From the NCBI GenBank assembly GCA_021846945.1, contig JAJZVZ010000023.1, positions 1-39,545 of the forward strand: 39,545 nucleotides of DNA, written 5' to 3'. The DNA comes from Acidobacteriota bacterium (GTDB lineage Bacteria; Acidobacteriota; Terriglobia; Terriglobales; Acidobacteriaceae). How positions within the stretch are numbered: position 1 is the first letter of the stretch; each line of letters starts with the position of its first letter. Below the pieces are notes generated by a model. That model ran no database searches. It saw only the letters and a program-made list of their open reading frames with translations, and had not been told where the DNA came from. A program made the position numbers and the translations under genes. This document shows positions 16,590 through 24,505 of this stretch, one piece after another.

Positions 16590-18123
16590 CACCCACGTGA
16601 ATCAGAACGGCGCTCAATGCCGGCACGTAGCATTTGAGCTGGGAGCCGTGCGGCTTGACGGTGTACGCCGGTGAGGGAGAGAACGCACCGTCGCGCGCGA
16701 TGCTTCCGCCCTGGATTCTTACTCCCGAATGCGCGTGTAGATCGGGGCCGGTGGCGCCGGGGCTGAGTTGCGTCATGGCCACCAGAGAGGCCGATCTGGC
16801 ACGGTGCGGCAGATGCGCCGTCAGATCGAGATTCTGCGTGAGGTCTTTGTTGACGATGACCAGGTTGAGTCCGCCGGAGGCGGGCTGAACCGCGTAGGCT
16901 GTGACGTTGAGCGATCCCGCGGAAAGCTTGGCTGCATTGAGGGTGCCCTGACCCGCGAGCGTGAAGAACAGGATGCCGTAATACTCGGGCCGGGCTTCAA
17001 CTACGCGGCCATGGTCGTCGGCAATGGGCGTGTAGCCCCCGCCGTTGCCGCCTCCGTGAAAGTTGACTCCGCAGGCGCCTCCCTGCGCGCAATCGAGAAG
17101 GTAATCGAGGACCCACAAGGAAGATGCGTAAGAGTCGCTGATGCCATTCGAGCCGCCATGCGAATAGGAGTTGCACTCGGCCATGCGGTAGGGTACGCCG
17201 ATCTTTTCCGCCACTGCCTTGAGCTCCGCTAGCTCGTGAATCAGGCGGGGGTCGGGCGAGATAAGGAATTCCGCGGTGGAAGTAGGCAACTGGCCGTTGC
17301 CGCGGTAATAGTGCTGCGTAAGAAGAGTGATCTGCTTGCTGGTGACCTTTTCAGCGAAGGGGACCGTCCAATTCTCCACGTTGCTGGCCGAGGCGGGCCC
17401 TGTGATGGCGACGCCGGGTGTTGCCGCGAGTATGGCTCTGCGAAATTCTTCCCAGCGCGCCATGAACTGTTCAAAAGACCACTGGTCTCCATCAGCCTTG
17501 TGCCTTCGATACAGGTCGCACTCGTTGCCAATCTCGATGCCGAGCAGAGAGGAGCCTAACTGCTTTGCGACGTAAGCCACCTCAGCGGCAGCCAGGGCAG
17601 GCGTAGTTGCACCGGTCGCAGCTCCCTCAAGGTTGACGGCGTAAAGGCATTGCCAGCCGGTAGCTTTGATGAAAGCAGCCAGCGCATCAACGTCGCTCGG
17701 CGCAATCTGGCCAGAAGTCTGGCCATTTCCATTCGCCACCCATACGCTTCTCTCGACAGAATTGCCGCCGATCCGCAGTACGGAAGGGCCGAGCCGCTTG
17801 AAGAGGCCGATGAGATCGCTGTTGGAACCGGTAAAAAGAGGCTCGCTAAGGGTGTGCTTTTCATAGGAGAAGCCAACAAACGCAGGGTCGATAGAACCGG
17901 CGCGGGTATGCGTGATCGTCAAAGTTGCCTGAGTCATCGGTCCGGGAGGTTTTGGCTGCGGATTGTTTGTGCTGGTCTTTGCCAGCGCGCAGCGGAGAGA
18001 ACCAAGGCCAGGGAAAACCGAGGAGGCAGCCAACGCTGCGACACCCCGGACCACTTTGCGGCGGCCAAGAGAAAGGGAATCTGTCTCAAATTGGACTGCG
18101 GAATCGTCACCGGATTTATTCAT
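16570..18123 (-). CDS. GH79 family glycoside hydrolase, Tat-type signal
   Basis: This 517-residue protein resembles GH79 beta-glucuronidases and heparanase-like enzymes, which cut uronic acids from glycans and were characterised in Acidobacterium capsulatum. A twin-arginine-like signal lies at about 20-50 (GRRKVVRGVAALAASS). The (beta/alpha)8 barrel carries the likely acid/base Glu201 in GIEIGNECD and the nucleophile Glu316 in RMAECNS. A C-terminal beta domain follows (about 390-517). No lipobox cysteine is evident. The start ATG at 18123 has TACACT 7 nt upstream and no SD, so the transcript may be leaderless. It lies 160 bp downstream of a closely related paralogue on the same strand. Beta-glucuronidase activity is the likeliest but not the only option. 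Confidence 0.85.
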   Translation of the reverse strand: MNKSGDDSAVQFETDSLSLGRRKVVRGVAALAASSVFPGLGSLRCALAKTSTNNPQPKPPGPMTQATLTITHTRAGSIDPAFVGFSYEKHTLSEPLFTGSNSDLIGLFKRLGPSVLRIGGNSVERSVWVANGNGQTSGQIAPSDVDALAAFIKATGWQCLYAVNLEGAATGATTPALAAAEVAYVAKQLGSSLLGIEIGNECDLYRRHKADGDQWSFEQFMARWEEFRRAILAATPGVAITGPASASNVENWTVPFAEKVTSKQITLLTQHYYRGNGQLPTSTAEFLISPDPRLIHELAELKAVAEKIGVPYRMAECNSYSHGGSNGISDSYASSLWVLDYLLDCAQGGACGVNFHGGGNGGGYTPIADDHGRVVEARPEYYGILFFTLAGQGTLNAAKLSAGSLNVTAYAVQPASGGLNLVIVNKDLTQNLDLTAHLPHRARSASLVAMTQLSPGATGPDLHAHSGVRIQGGSIARDGAFSPSPAYTVKPHGSQLKCYVPALSAVLIHVGGPIQLS

Positions 18124-18130
18124 GCGCGGA

Positions 18131-18136
18131 AGTGTA
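18131..18136 (-). promoter_or_regulatory. -10 hexamer TACACT of the first GH79 gene
   Basis: On the minus strand TGATACACT (extended -10 form TGn-TACACT) ends 7 nt before the ATG at 18123. No Shine-Dalgarno is present. Confidence 0.5.
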
Positions 18137-18283
18137 TCACAGCGAAGCGGATCAGAATTTGAAGGATTGCTGCACGACCTGCGGGAGATATGGAGGTTGG
18201 TAGGAACGAGAAAGTGCGCCTGGGGCAGAAGCTCTGTCCCAGACTCTCATGAGCTCGACGCCGGTCTTCAGGCGGAGTCAGGC

Positions 18284-19834
18284 TCAACTGACCTGAATAA
18301 GGACCGCGCTGAGGTAGGGCACATAGCATTGCAGTTGCATGCCGTTGGGGTTGAGGACGTAGGAGGGATTCGGTGAGAACGATCCGTCAACCGCAATGCT
18401 TGCCCCCTGGATGGTGACGCCGCTTGAGGCTGAGAGATCAGGCCCGGAGGCACCCTGAGTAAGCTGGGTCATCTCCATCAGGGAAGCGGAGCCAGCTCCC
18501 TGGGGGAGGTTGATAGTGAGTTGCAGGTTCTGGGCGGAATCCTTGTTATTGACGATGATGTTCAGTCCGCCTGAAGAGGTTCGTACCGCATAGGCGGTCA
18601 CGTTAAGCCCGCCCACGGAGAGCTGTGTCGGATAGAGGGTTCCCTGGCCGGCAAGGGTGAAGAAGAGCATGCCGTAGAACTCTGGCCGCGCCTCAACGAC
18701 GCTGCCTCCGGAGTTGGCGATCGGCGTGTACCCGGTTCCATCGCCGCCGCCATGAAAGTTCGCGCCGACAGAACCGCCCATGGCAAGGTCGAAGAGATAG
18801 TCGATGACCCAGAGCGAAGATGCGTAGGAGTCGCTGACGTTGGGTGCGCCGCCGTTGTAAAAGGAGTTGCATTCGGCCATGCGATAAGGAACACCGATGC
18901 CTTGCGCGCCAGACTTAAGGACCGCCAATTCGCTGACCAGTGCAGAGTCGCCCGTAATCAGATAGTTGACGGTGGAGCTGGCGGACTGGCCGTTTGCCCG
19001 GTAATAGTGCTGGGTAAGGAGGGTGATCTGGCTCTTGGTCACCGTTTGCCCGAACGGGACGGTCCACGTGGAAGCGTGGCTGGCGTCGGCGGGGCCGGTG
19101 ACAGCCACGGTCGGCGTGGTGGCCAGGATGGCTGTGCGGTACTCTTCCCATAAGGTAAGGAACTGGGAGAGCGACCAGTTGCCGGCATAATAAAGGCCTG
19201 TGTCGCCATAGAGGTCCGGTTCGTTACCGATCTCAATGCCGAGCAGGGATGATCCGAACTGCTGGGCGGCGTACGCCACCTCCTGCGCTGCGAGCGCAGG
19301 GTTCGTCGCTCCCGTTGCGGAGCCTCCCAGATTGATTCCGTAGAGACACTGCCAGCCAGCCGCTTTGACAAAGGCGGCCACCGCATCGACGTCGCTCGGC
19401 GCAATCTGTCCGGACGTCTGCCCGGGGCCATTGGGAGTCCAGACATTCTTGTCCACTGAGTTTCCGCCGATGCGCAGCAGGCTGGGGCCAATGCGCTTGA
19501 ACATTCCAATCAGATCGCTGTTGGTCCCTGTGAACAAGTGCGGGTTTTGGTTGAGCATGCCCTTTTCGTACGAGAGCCCTGCGAAGGCTGGACCAATGGA
19601 GCCGGCAGCCCCCGTGGTGATATTGAGAGACGCACTGGAGATGGAGCCAGAAGGTTTGGGTTGTGTTGTGGGATTGGATTGGGTGGACGCGCTGGAAGTG
19701 GACGACGAAGAGCCACAGCCAGGCAGGAACGAGGTGGCAGCGAGGGCGGCCGCCCCTTGAAGGAGCTGGCGCCGGTTGAAATAGGATGATTGCGAAGATT
19801 CGCAGAGTTTGCGTTCTGGCCTGGAAATTTTCAT
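18284..19834 (-). CDS. GH79 family glycoside hydrolase, Tat lipoprotein
   Basis: This 516-residue protein is a close paralogue of the 16570-18123 gene. Long blocks are shared, among them RIGGNSV, GQTSGQIAPSDVD and YRMAECNS. The acid/base is Glu205 (GIEIGNEPD) and the nucleophile Glu321. The N-terminus has a twin-arginine motif (NRRQLLQG, 20-27) and a lipobox ending LPGC (Cys40). A Ser/Thr/Pro linker (41-67) follows. The enzyme is thus probably exported by Tat and lipid-anchored, unlike its neighbour. The ATG at 19834 has TAGAAT 7 nt upstream and no SD. The reading frame stays open far upstream, antisense to parA, but that extension has no signal peptide or family match and crosses the parS sites. 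Gene order suggests a tandem duplication. Confidence 0.87.
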   Translation of the reverse strand: MKISRPERKLCESSQSSYFNRRQLLQGAAALAATSFLPGCGSSSSTSSASTQSNPTTQPKPSGSISSASLNITTGAAGSIGPAFAGLSYEKGMLNQNPHLFTGTNSDLIGMFKRIGPSLLRIGGNSVDKNVWTPNGPGQTSGQIAPSDVDAVAAFVKAAGWQCLYGINLGGSATGATNPALAAQEVAYAAQQFGSSLLGIEIGNEPDLYGDTGLYYAGNWSLSQFLTLWEEYRTAILATTPTVAVTGPADASHASTWTVPFGQTVTKSQITLLTQHYYRANGQSASSTVNYLITGDSALVSELAVLKSGAQGIGVPYRMAECNSFYNGGAPNVSDSYASSLWVIDYLFDLAMGGSVGANFHGGGDGTGYTPIANSGGSVVEARPEFYGMLFFTLAGQGTLYPTQLSVGGLNVTAYAVRTSSGGLNIIVNNKDSAQNLQLTINLPQGAGSASLMEMTQLTQGASGPDLSASSGVTIQGASIAVDGSFSPNPSYVLNPNGMQLQCYVPYLSAVLIQVS

Positions 19835-19841
19835 GCCGGCC

Positions 19842-19847
19842 ATTCTA
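19842..19847 (-). promoter_or_regulatory. -10 hexamer TAGAAT of the second GH79 gene
   Basis: The minus strand reads TAGAAT, ending 7 nt before the ATG at 19834. The absence of an SD suggests a leaderless mRNA, and the position supports this start over the ATG at 19843. Confidence 0.45.
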
Positions 19848-19936
19848 CTGCATCCGGGTGTTGGCTGGTGCTGCGGCAAATAGGGCAAATGCGCACTGGG
19901 GGTGGAGTATTTTAAGTGGGCTGGCAGAGACGGAAA

Positions 19937-19952
19937 TGTTCCACGTGGAACA
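19937..19952. promoter_or_regulatory. parS: parS centromere site 1
   Basis: TGTTCCACGTGGAACA is a perfect 16-bp palindrome of the parS type bound by ParB. It lies about 350 bp upstream of parA. Confidence 0.93.
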
Positions 19953-19989
19953 ACTGCATCCCGGGGGCATGTCGACGTCGGGTTGTCGA

Positions 19990-20005
19990 TGTTCCACGTG
20001 GAACA
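19990..20005. promoter_or_regulatory. parS: parS centromere site 2
   Basis: This is a second, identical TGTTCCACGTGGAACA, here extended to a perfect 20-bp palindrome (19988-20007). It is 53 bp centre-to-centre from site 1, about five helical turns. Confidence 0.93.
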
Positions 20006-20161
20006 TCGCATTGGCCTATATTCGGTCTGCAGATTAGCCGAACAAGGCAGTGATGTCTCCTGAGTGGTCCGGCACTTTGCAGAGAAACCTGGGCAAGTTT
20101 TCCACTGCACGCGCATTTTCGGATTTCCCAGCAGCGCCGATACGCATCCTCTGAACCCATT

Positions 20162-20179
20162 GTCAATCAAGGGTTTGAC
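20162..20179. promoter_or_regulatory. 18-bp dyad GTCAA-N8-TTGAC upstream of parA
   Basis: GTCAA (20162-20166) and TTGAC (20175-20179) are inverted copies 8 bp apart. The same architecture recurs at 39528-39545. It could be an operator for an unidentified dimeric regulator. Confidence 0.35.
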
Positions 20180-20270
20180 TGGCACCTGCCAGATGGTTGC
20201 CCGGTGGTTTCCACAGTTTGGGTGAGTTCTCCACAGTGCAACTATCCGCCATGGCACTGGCCCCTGCCTG

Positions 20271-20276
20271 TACTCT
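20271..20276 (+). promoter_or_regulatory. -10-like hexamer TACTCT before parA
   Basis: TACTCT ends 8 nt before the parA ATG at 20285, with no SD between. It fits the leaderless pattern seen for several genes in this window, although it is the weakest match. Confidence 0.35.
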
Positions 20277-20284
20277 TGAATGCG

Positions 20285-21130
20285 ATGGGCAAGATACTCG
20301 GCGTCGTTAACCAAAAGGGCGGAGTGGGCAAAACAACCACCGCGATTAATCTCGCCGCCTGCCTGGCTCTGCAGGGCCTCAAGATACTCCTGGTGGACTG
20401 CGACCCACAGGCCAATGCTTCTTCGGGCCTGGGCTTTCAGCGCGACGATAACCGCCACTCCATCTACGAGACATTGATGGGAGACAGCCCGGCCGAGCAG
20501 GTGCTTCTCCCGACCGACGTCGAAAACCTCTGGCTGATCCCCGGCTCCAAGAATCTGACCGGGGCGAATATCGAGCTGGCCAACGCTGAAGATCGAGCCC
20601 TCCGCCTGAGCCGTGCTTTGGAACCGCTCAATGGCACCTACGATCTGATCGTCCTTGACTGCCCGCCGGCGCTCGATCTGCTGACACTGAACGTTCTGGC
20701 CGCCGCTGAACTTCTTATCGTGCCCATGCAGGCGGAATATTTTGCCCTGGAAGGCGTCTCTGAATTGATCTCGACATTGGAGCGCGTCCGCGCCAACTTT
20801 AATCCGGCGCTCACCATCGAGGGTGTACTGCTGACGATGTACGACGACCGCACCAACCTGGCCCAGCAAGTTACCGAAACCCTGCGCGAGCACTTTAAGG
20901 AGCGCCTCTACAAGACCGTGATTCCTCGCAATATTCGTCTGGCGGAGGCACCCAGTCACGGCAAGCCGGTAGCTTTATATGACTCCCGATCCCGGGGGAC
21001 CGAGGCCTATTTTGAACTGGCAGGAGAATTCCTGGCGCGGAACGGGATCACATCACCCGCAGCCAAGTCGCGCAAGGCCGCAGCATCCGCAAAGCCGGAG
21101 GCCAAAATTCGCTTCTGGCCTTATTCCTGA
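20285..21130 (+). CDS. parA: Chromosome-partitioning ATPase ParA (Soj)
   Basis: This 281-residue ATPase drives movement of ParB-parS complexes during chromosome segregation. The deviant Walker A motif KGGVGKTT begins at residue 11 (MGKILGVVNQKGGVGKTTTA). A Walker A' region LLVDCDPQANASS and Walker B region LIVLDCPPALD follow, and the C-terminal half is typical (VIPRNIRLAEAPSHGKPV). The frame stays open upstream to 20204, but that part overlaps the DnaA-box-like sequences and has no ParA match. The ATG at 20285 gives the normal N-terminus. The C-terminus has a basic Ala/Lys tail. It precedes parB by 102 bp. Confidence 0.95.
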   Translation: MGKILGVVNQKGGVGKTTTAINLAACLALQGLKILLVDCDPQANASSGLGFQRDDNRHSIYETLMGDSPAEQVLLPTDVENLWLIPGSKNLTGANIELANAEDRALRLSRALEPLNGTYDLIVLDCPPALDLLTLNVLAAAELLIVPMQAEYFALEGVSELISTLERVRANFNPALTIEGVLLTMYDDRTNLAQQVTETLREHFKERLYKTVIPRNIRLAEAPSHGKPVALYDSRSRGTEAYFELAGEFLARNGITSPAAKSRKAAASAKPEAKIRFWPYS

Positions 21131-21196
21131 ACGCAGCGGCGCCGCGAAGCTAGGCCGCGCAGCCGGAACACTCCAGGAAACCTTAAGTCTGAAGCA

Positions 21197-21212
21197 CCCG
21201 GTCTTTACCGGG
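21197..21212 (+). promoter_or_regulatory. Hairpin between parA and parB
   Basis: CCCGGT (21197-21202) pairs with ACCGGG (21207-21212) around a 4-nt loop, 20 bp before the parB start. No T-run follows. It may tune parB expression relative to parA. Confidence 0.4.
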
Positions 21213-21232
21213 ATAGTTAAAGGAATTGCACT

Positions 21233-22126
21233 ATGAACGCCGTCGCTACAGAGGGGAAACGCCGCGCTCTAGGTAAGGGCCTTGATTCCCTACTTCCCCG
21301 GGTCCATACCGTTGCCCATGTCGCTGAGCCGGAAGGCGGCAAACCCCGTGAGATCCCCGTCGATCAGATTGATCGCAACCCCTTCCAGACACGCACCCAT
21401 GTGGATCAGGAGCAGTTGTCTGAGCTGGCCGCCTCCATTACCGCCAACGGCGTCGTCCAGCCAGTGCTGGTCCGCCCGATGGCAAATGGCCGCTTTCAGC
21501 TCATTGCGGGCGAGCGGCGCTGGAGAGCCTCGCAGCTTGCCGGCAAAGCGACGATCCCCGCCATTCTGCGTCAGGTCTCTGACGAGCAGGCAATGGAGAT
21601 CACCATTGTCGAGAACCTGCAGCGGGCTGACCTGAACCCGATGGAGCAGGCGCGGGCCTTCGAGCGGCTTTCACGCGAGTTCCATATGACCCAGGAGCAG
21701 ATGGCGCAGCGCACTGGAAAAGACCGGGCGACCGTGGCTAACTTCCTGCGTTTATTGAAGTTGCCATCTACTGTGCAGACCCGTGTGGAGACTGGTGAAC
21801 TGAGCTTCGGCCATGCGCGCACGCTGCTATCCCTGGAGGATGGCGAACAAATAGAGAAGGCAGCGCAAAAGATCGCCGCACTTTCGCTTTCTGTTCGCCA
21901 AACCGAAAACTATGTGCAAGGTCTTCTGCATCCTGAACGCAATAAGAAGGATCCGAAGCCTGATCCGCCCGTCGATCCCAACGTCCGCGACGCCCAGGAG
22001 CGGCTGCAGCGGGCACTTGGCCTCAAGGTCACCATCGAAGACCGCAACGGCCGCGGCAAGGTCATCATTGAATACGCCCGCCTGGAAGATTTCGACACGC
22101 TGCTGGAGCAGTTGGCGGGCGATTAA
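21233..22126 (+). CDS. parB: Chromosome-partitioning protein ParB (Spo0J)
   Basis: This 297-residue CTPase clamp loads at parS and spreads along DNA. The N-terminal ALGKGLDSLLP (12-22) is the conserved ParA-interaction box. IPVDQIDRNPFQTR (41-54) and GERRWRA (93-99) are the CTP-binding ParB motifs, and ENLQRADLNPMEQA follows. The helix-turn-helix MTQEQMAQRTGKDRATVANFLRLLKLP (about 152-178) reads the parS palindrome. The C-terminal segment is the dimerisation domain. The ATG at 21233 has AAAGGA about 8 nt upstream. Two perfect parS sites lie upstream of parA. Confidence 0.95.
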   Translation: MNAVATEGKRRALGKGLDSLLPRVHTVAHVAEPEGGKPREIPVDQIDRNPFQTRTHVDQEQLSELAASITANGVVQPVLVRPMANGRFQLIAGERRWRASQLAGKATIPAILRQVSDEQAMEITIVENLQRADLNPMEQARAFERLSREFHMTQEQMAQRTGKDRATVANFLRLLKLPSTVQTRVETGELSFGHARTLLSLEDGEQIEKAAQKIAALSLSVRQTENYVQGLLHPERNKKDPKPDPPVDPNVRDAQERLQRALGLKVTIEDRNGRGKVIIEYARLEDFDTLLEQLAGD

Positions 22127-22259
22127 GGAGCCGACCCCTCTCGCGGATCGAACAAGCTGCAAAGCGGGCGGCGGGATGGAAGACCGGGAGTCGCCACATC
22201 AGGTAGAACCCGTCGCAGCGGCTCGGAATGTGATTGCGGGGCGTAGTTGCGCTTTGCCC

Positions 22260-22265
22260 TACAAT
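22260..22265 (+). promoter_or_regulatory. -10 hexamer TACAAT before the oxidoreductase
   Basis: TACAAT ends 6 nt before the ATG at 22272 and there is no SD. Transcription should therefore start at or next to the start codon. No standard -35 hexamer is seen; TTGCGG lies 20 nt upstream. Confidence 0.5.
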
Positions 22266-22271
22266 AGCGCC

Positions 22272-24452
22272 ATGCCCGCTATTTCACCGTCCCTCCGTGT
22301 TGTACACGCCGTCTGCTCTCATGATTGCCCGGACTCCTGCGGCGTGCTGGTGACGGTGAATGATGAGGGGCGCGCGGTAAAGGTGCAGGGCGATCCTTCG
22401 CATCCGATCACGCAAGGCTTTCTCTGTGGCAAGGTGGCCAGGTATCTTGACCGCGTTTACTCGCCCGAGCGCATTCTTTATCCGCTGCGGCGCAAACCCG
22501 GCGCGGCCAAAGCGCCTTTGCAGCGCGGTCGCGAGCAGGAAGCCTTCGTGCGCATCAGCTGGGACGAGGCGTTGGACGAGATCACCGCGCGGCTGCAGCA
22601 AATCAGTGATGCGCACGGCCCTGAGTCAATCCTGCCGTATAGCTATGCGGGTACGATTGGTGTGCTCGGCTACGGCTCGATGGACCGGCGCTTCTTTCAT
22701 CGGCTGGGCGCAAGCCAGCTTGATCGAACAATCTGCTCGGAGGCGGGCGGGCAGGCCTGGAACCTGGTTTATGGCAAGAAGATCGGCATGCCCACCGAGG
22801 ATTTCCGACTGGCCAGGCTGATCGTGGCTTGGGGTGCAAACATCCACGGCAATAACGTCCACGTTTGGCCGATGGTGGAGCAGGCTCGGCGCAACGGCGC
22901 GCGGCTCATCGTCATTGATCCCTACCGTACGCGGACCGCGGCCCAGGCTGACTGGCACATTGCCATCCGGCCCGGCACCGATGCGGCTCTGGCGCTGGGG
23001 ATGATGCATGTCATCCTCAACGAAGGGCTGGAAGACCGCGCCTACATTGAGCAAATGACCGGCGGCATCGACCGCCTTGCCGAACGTGCCCGCGAGTACA
23101 CGCCGGAGCGCGTGGCTGGATGGACGGGCATGACCGCGGCCGAAGTGGAACGTCTGGCCCGCGAGTACGCCACCACGCATTCGGCCGCGATTCGCCTGAA
23201 CTATGGCGTACAGCGGTGCGAGACGGGTGGCGCCGCGGTGCGGGCCATCATTATGTTGCCCGCGCTGACCGGCGCATGGAAGTATCGTGGCGGAGGCGCG
23301 CAGCTCTCTACCTCAGGCGGCTTCTCATGGAACGAGCAGGCCACGCGGCGGCCCGATCTGGCGCTTTCGTCGCCCCTTGGCCGGCCAGCACGGGTGGTGA
23401 ACATGTCCACTCTGGGCCATGCGCTTACGGAGCTTGGCAGAGGCAGAGAACAGGGATCAGGGATCAGGGATCAGAACGCGGAAGGTGCCGCGGTTCACGC
23501 ACTCTTTGTGTACAACTCCAATCCTGGCGCGGTGGCGCCGAATCATAACGCGGTTCGCCGCGGCCTGGCGCGGCCGGATTTGTTCACTGTCGTGCACGAT
23601 CTTTTCTTTACCGACACCACGGACTACGCCGACTATATCCTGCCCGCTACGACGTTTCTGGAGCATACGGACGTGCAGGGCGCCTACGGACATTCCTTCG
23701 TGCAGCTCTCGCAGCAGGCCATTGAGCCACTCGGCGAGGCGCGGTCCAACGTCTGGCTCTTCGGCCAGCTTGCGCAGCGCCTGGGCTTTACCGAGGCGTG
23801 TTTTCGCGATACGCCGCAGCAGATCATTCGCCAGGCGCTGGCGATCGGGCCGGACGGCCACTCAGCCAACCCCGGCATGGAGCACATCACTTACGAGGAT
23901 TTGGAAGAAAAGGGCCATATTCCGCTCGCCTTCCACCGTGATGGCCTGCTGCCATTTGCTTCTGGTCCGGTTCCCACGCTGTCGGGCAAGATCGAGTTTT
24001 ACTCGGAAGCGCTGGCCGCTGCAGGCCACGACGGCCTGCCCGGCTTTGCGCCGCCTGCGGAATCGCGCTGGGGCGAAGCCGCGCAGCAGTATCCGCTGGA
24101 GTTCCTCGGCCGCAAGGTGGACAACTACATGAACTCGACCTTCGCCAATCTCGACTTCCATCGCAAGATGGAAGCGCGCACCAGCCAGCGGCTGGAGATG
24201 CACCCCGGCGATGCCGCGGCCCGCAATATCGCAGACGGTGACCGAGTACGCGTGTGGAATGGGCGCGGCGCGCTGCACCTGACGGCCATGCTGAATCCGA
24301 ACATGCCGGCGGGCGTGGTTTCAGCTCGCCTGGACTGGGCCAAGCTCCATGCCGATGGGGTGAATGTGAATGCCCTCACCAGCGAACGCCTCACCGACAT
24401 GGGCGGTGGCCCCACCTTCTATTCCACGCTGGTGGAAGTAGCTGGGGCATGA
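22272..24452 (+). CDS. Molybdopterin-dependent oxidoreductase with 4Fe-4S N-domain
   Basis: This 726-residue protein belongs to the DMSO reductase / formate dehydrogenase superfamily. An N-terminal [4Fe-4S] site is formed by Cys15, Cys19, Cys23 and Cys52 (CSHDCPDSC... FLCGK). Molybdopterin-binding domains follow, and a C-terminal dinucleotide-binding domain contains YPLEFLGRKVDNYMNST and DGDRVRVWNGRG. No Tat signal is visible, so it is probably cytoplasmic. Frame continuity upstream to 21912 overlaps parB and is rejected. The ATG at 22272 gives a clean start with a TACAAT hexamer just before it. The reaction cannot be assigned. Residues 394-401 derive from a 7-bp tandem repeat in a loop not expected in the family. 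The rhodanese gene lies 53 bp downstream. Confidence 0.85.
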   Translation: MPAISPSLRVVHAVCSHDCPDSCGVLVTVNDEGRAVKVQGDPSHPITQGFLCGKVARYLDRVYSPERILYPLRRKPGAAKAPLQRGREQEAFVRISWDEALDEITARLQQISDAHGPESILPYSYAGTIGVLGYGSMDRRFFHRLGASQLDRTICSEAGGQAWNLVYGKKIGMPTEDFRLARLIVAWGANIHGNNVHVWPMVEQARRNGARLIVIDPYRTRTAAQADWHIAIRPGTDAALALGMMHVILNEGLEDRAYIEQMTGGIDRLAERAREYTPERVAGWTGMTAAEVERLAREYATTHSAAIRLNYGVQRCETGGAAVRAIIMLPALTGAWKYRGGGAQLSTSGGFSWNEQATRRPDLALSSPLGRPARVVNMSTLGHALTELGRGREQGSGIRDQNAEGAAVHALFVYNSNPGAVAPNHNAVRRGLARPDLFTVVHDLFFTDTTDYADYILPATTFLEHTDVQGAYGHSFVQLSQQAIEPLGEARSNVWLFGQLAQRLGFTEACFRDTPQQIIRQALAIGPDGHSANPGMEHITYEDLEEKGHIPLAFHRDGLLPFASGPVPTLSGKIEFYSEALAAAGHDGLPGFAPPAESRWGEAAQQYPLEFLGRKVDNYMNSTFANLDFHRKMEARTSQRLEMHPGDAAARNIADGDRVRVWNGRGALHLTAMLNPNMPAGVVSARLDWAKLHADGVNVNALTSERLTDMGGGPTFYSTLVEVAGA
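23451..23474 (+). repeat. Heptamer tandem repeat (CAGGGAT)3 inside a coding region
   Basis: Three exact copies of CAGGGAT plus CAG occur in the oxidoreductase gene. Three units of 7 nt keep the frame; gain or loss of one unit would shift it. It encodes QGSGIRDQ (394-401). Confidence 0.8.
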
Positions 24453-24490
24453 CTGAAGGGGTCGCGGCGCCAAAGGGAAATCGGAACCAG

Positions 24491-24496
24491 TAAACT
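24491..24496 (+). promoter_or_regulatory. -10 hexamer TAAACT before the rhodanese gene
   Basis: TAAACT ends 9 nt before the ATG at 24506, with no SD. It also argues for that ATG rather than the one at 24500. Confidence 0.45.
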
Positions 24497-24505
24497 GGTA
24501 TGTAT

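Larger units (their letters stand above)
19835..20284. other. parS-bearing region between GH79 and parA
   Basis: This 450-bp divergent region has no gene. It contains the promoter-like hexamer of the GH79 gene, two perfect parS sites, a GTCAA-N8-TTGAC dyad and three same-strand DnaA-box-like sequences. These are TTTTCCACT (20098-20106), GTTTCCACA (20207-20215) and TTCTCCACA (20227-20235), each one base from TTTTCCACA. It is a segregation centre and a weak origin candidate. Confidence 0.55.

Noticed and set aside
19060-19075. parS-like CCACGTGG in the second GH79 gene
   Set aside because: Four of the flanking bases differ from parS; it lies in coding sequence.
20204-20284. Upstream extension of the parA frame
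   Set aside because: It adds residues with no ParA similarity and overlaps the DnaA-box-like sequences. The Walker A motif follows the ATG at 20285 at the usual distance.
19835-20959. Minus-strand frame open upstream of the second GH79 gene, antisense to parA
   Set aside because: The added residues match no family, cross both parS sites and run antisense to parA. The Tat-lipoprotein start at 19834 with its own -10 hexamer explains the gene fully.
21912-22271. Upstream extension of the oxidoreductase frame into parB
   Set aside because: It overlaps parB in another frame. The 4Fe-4S N-terminus starts normally from the ATG at 22272.
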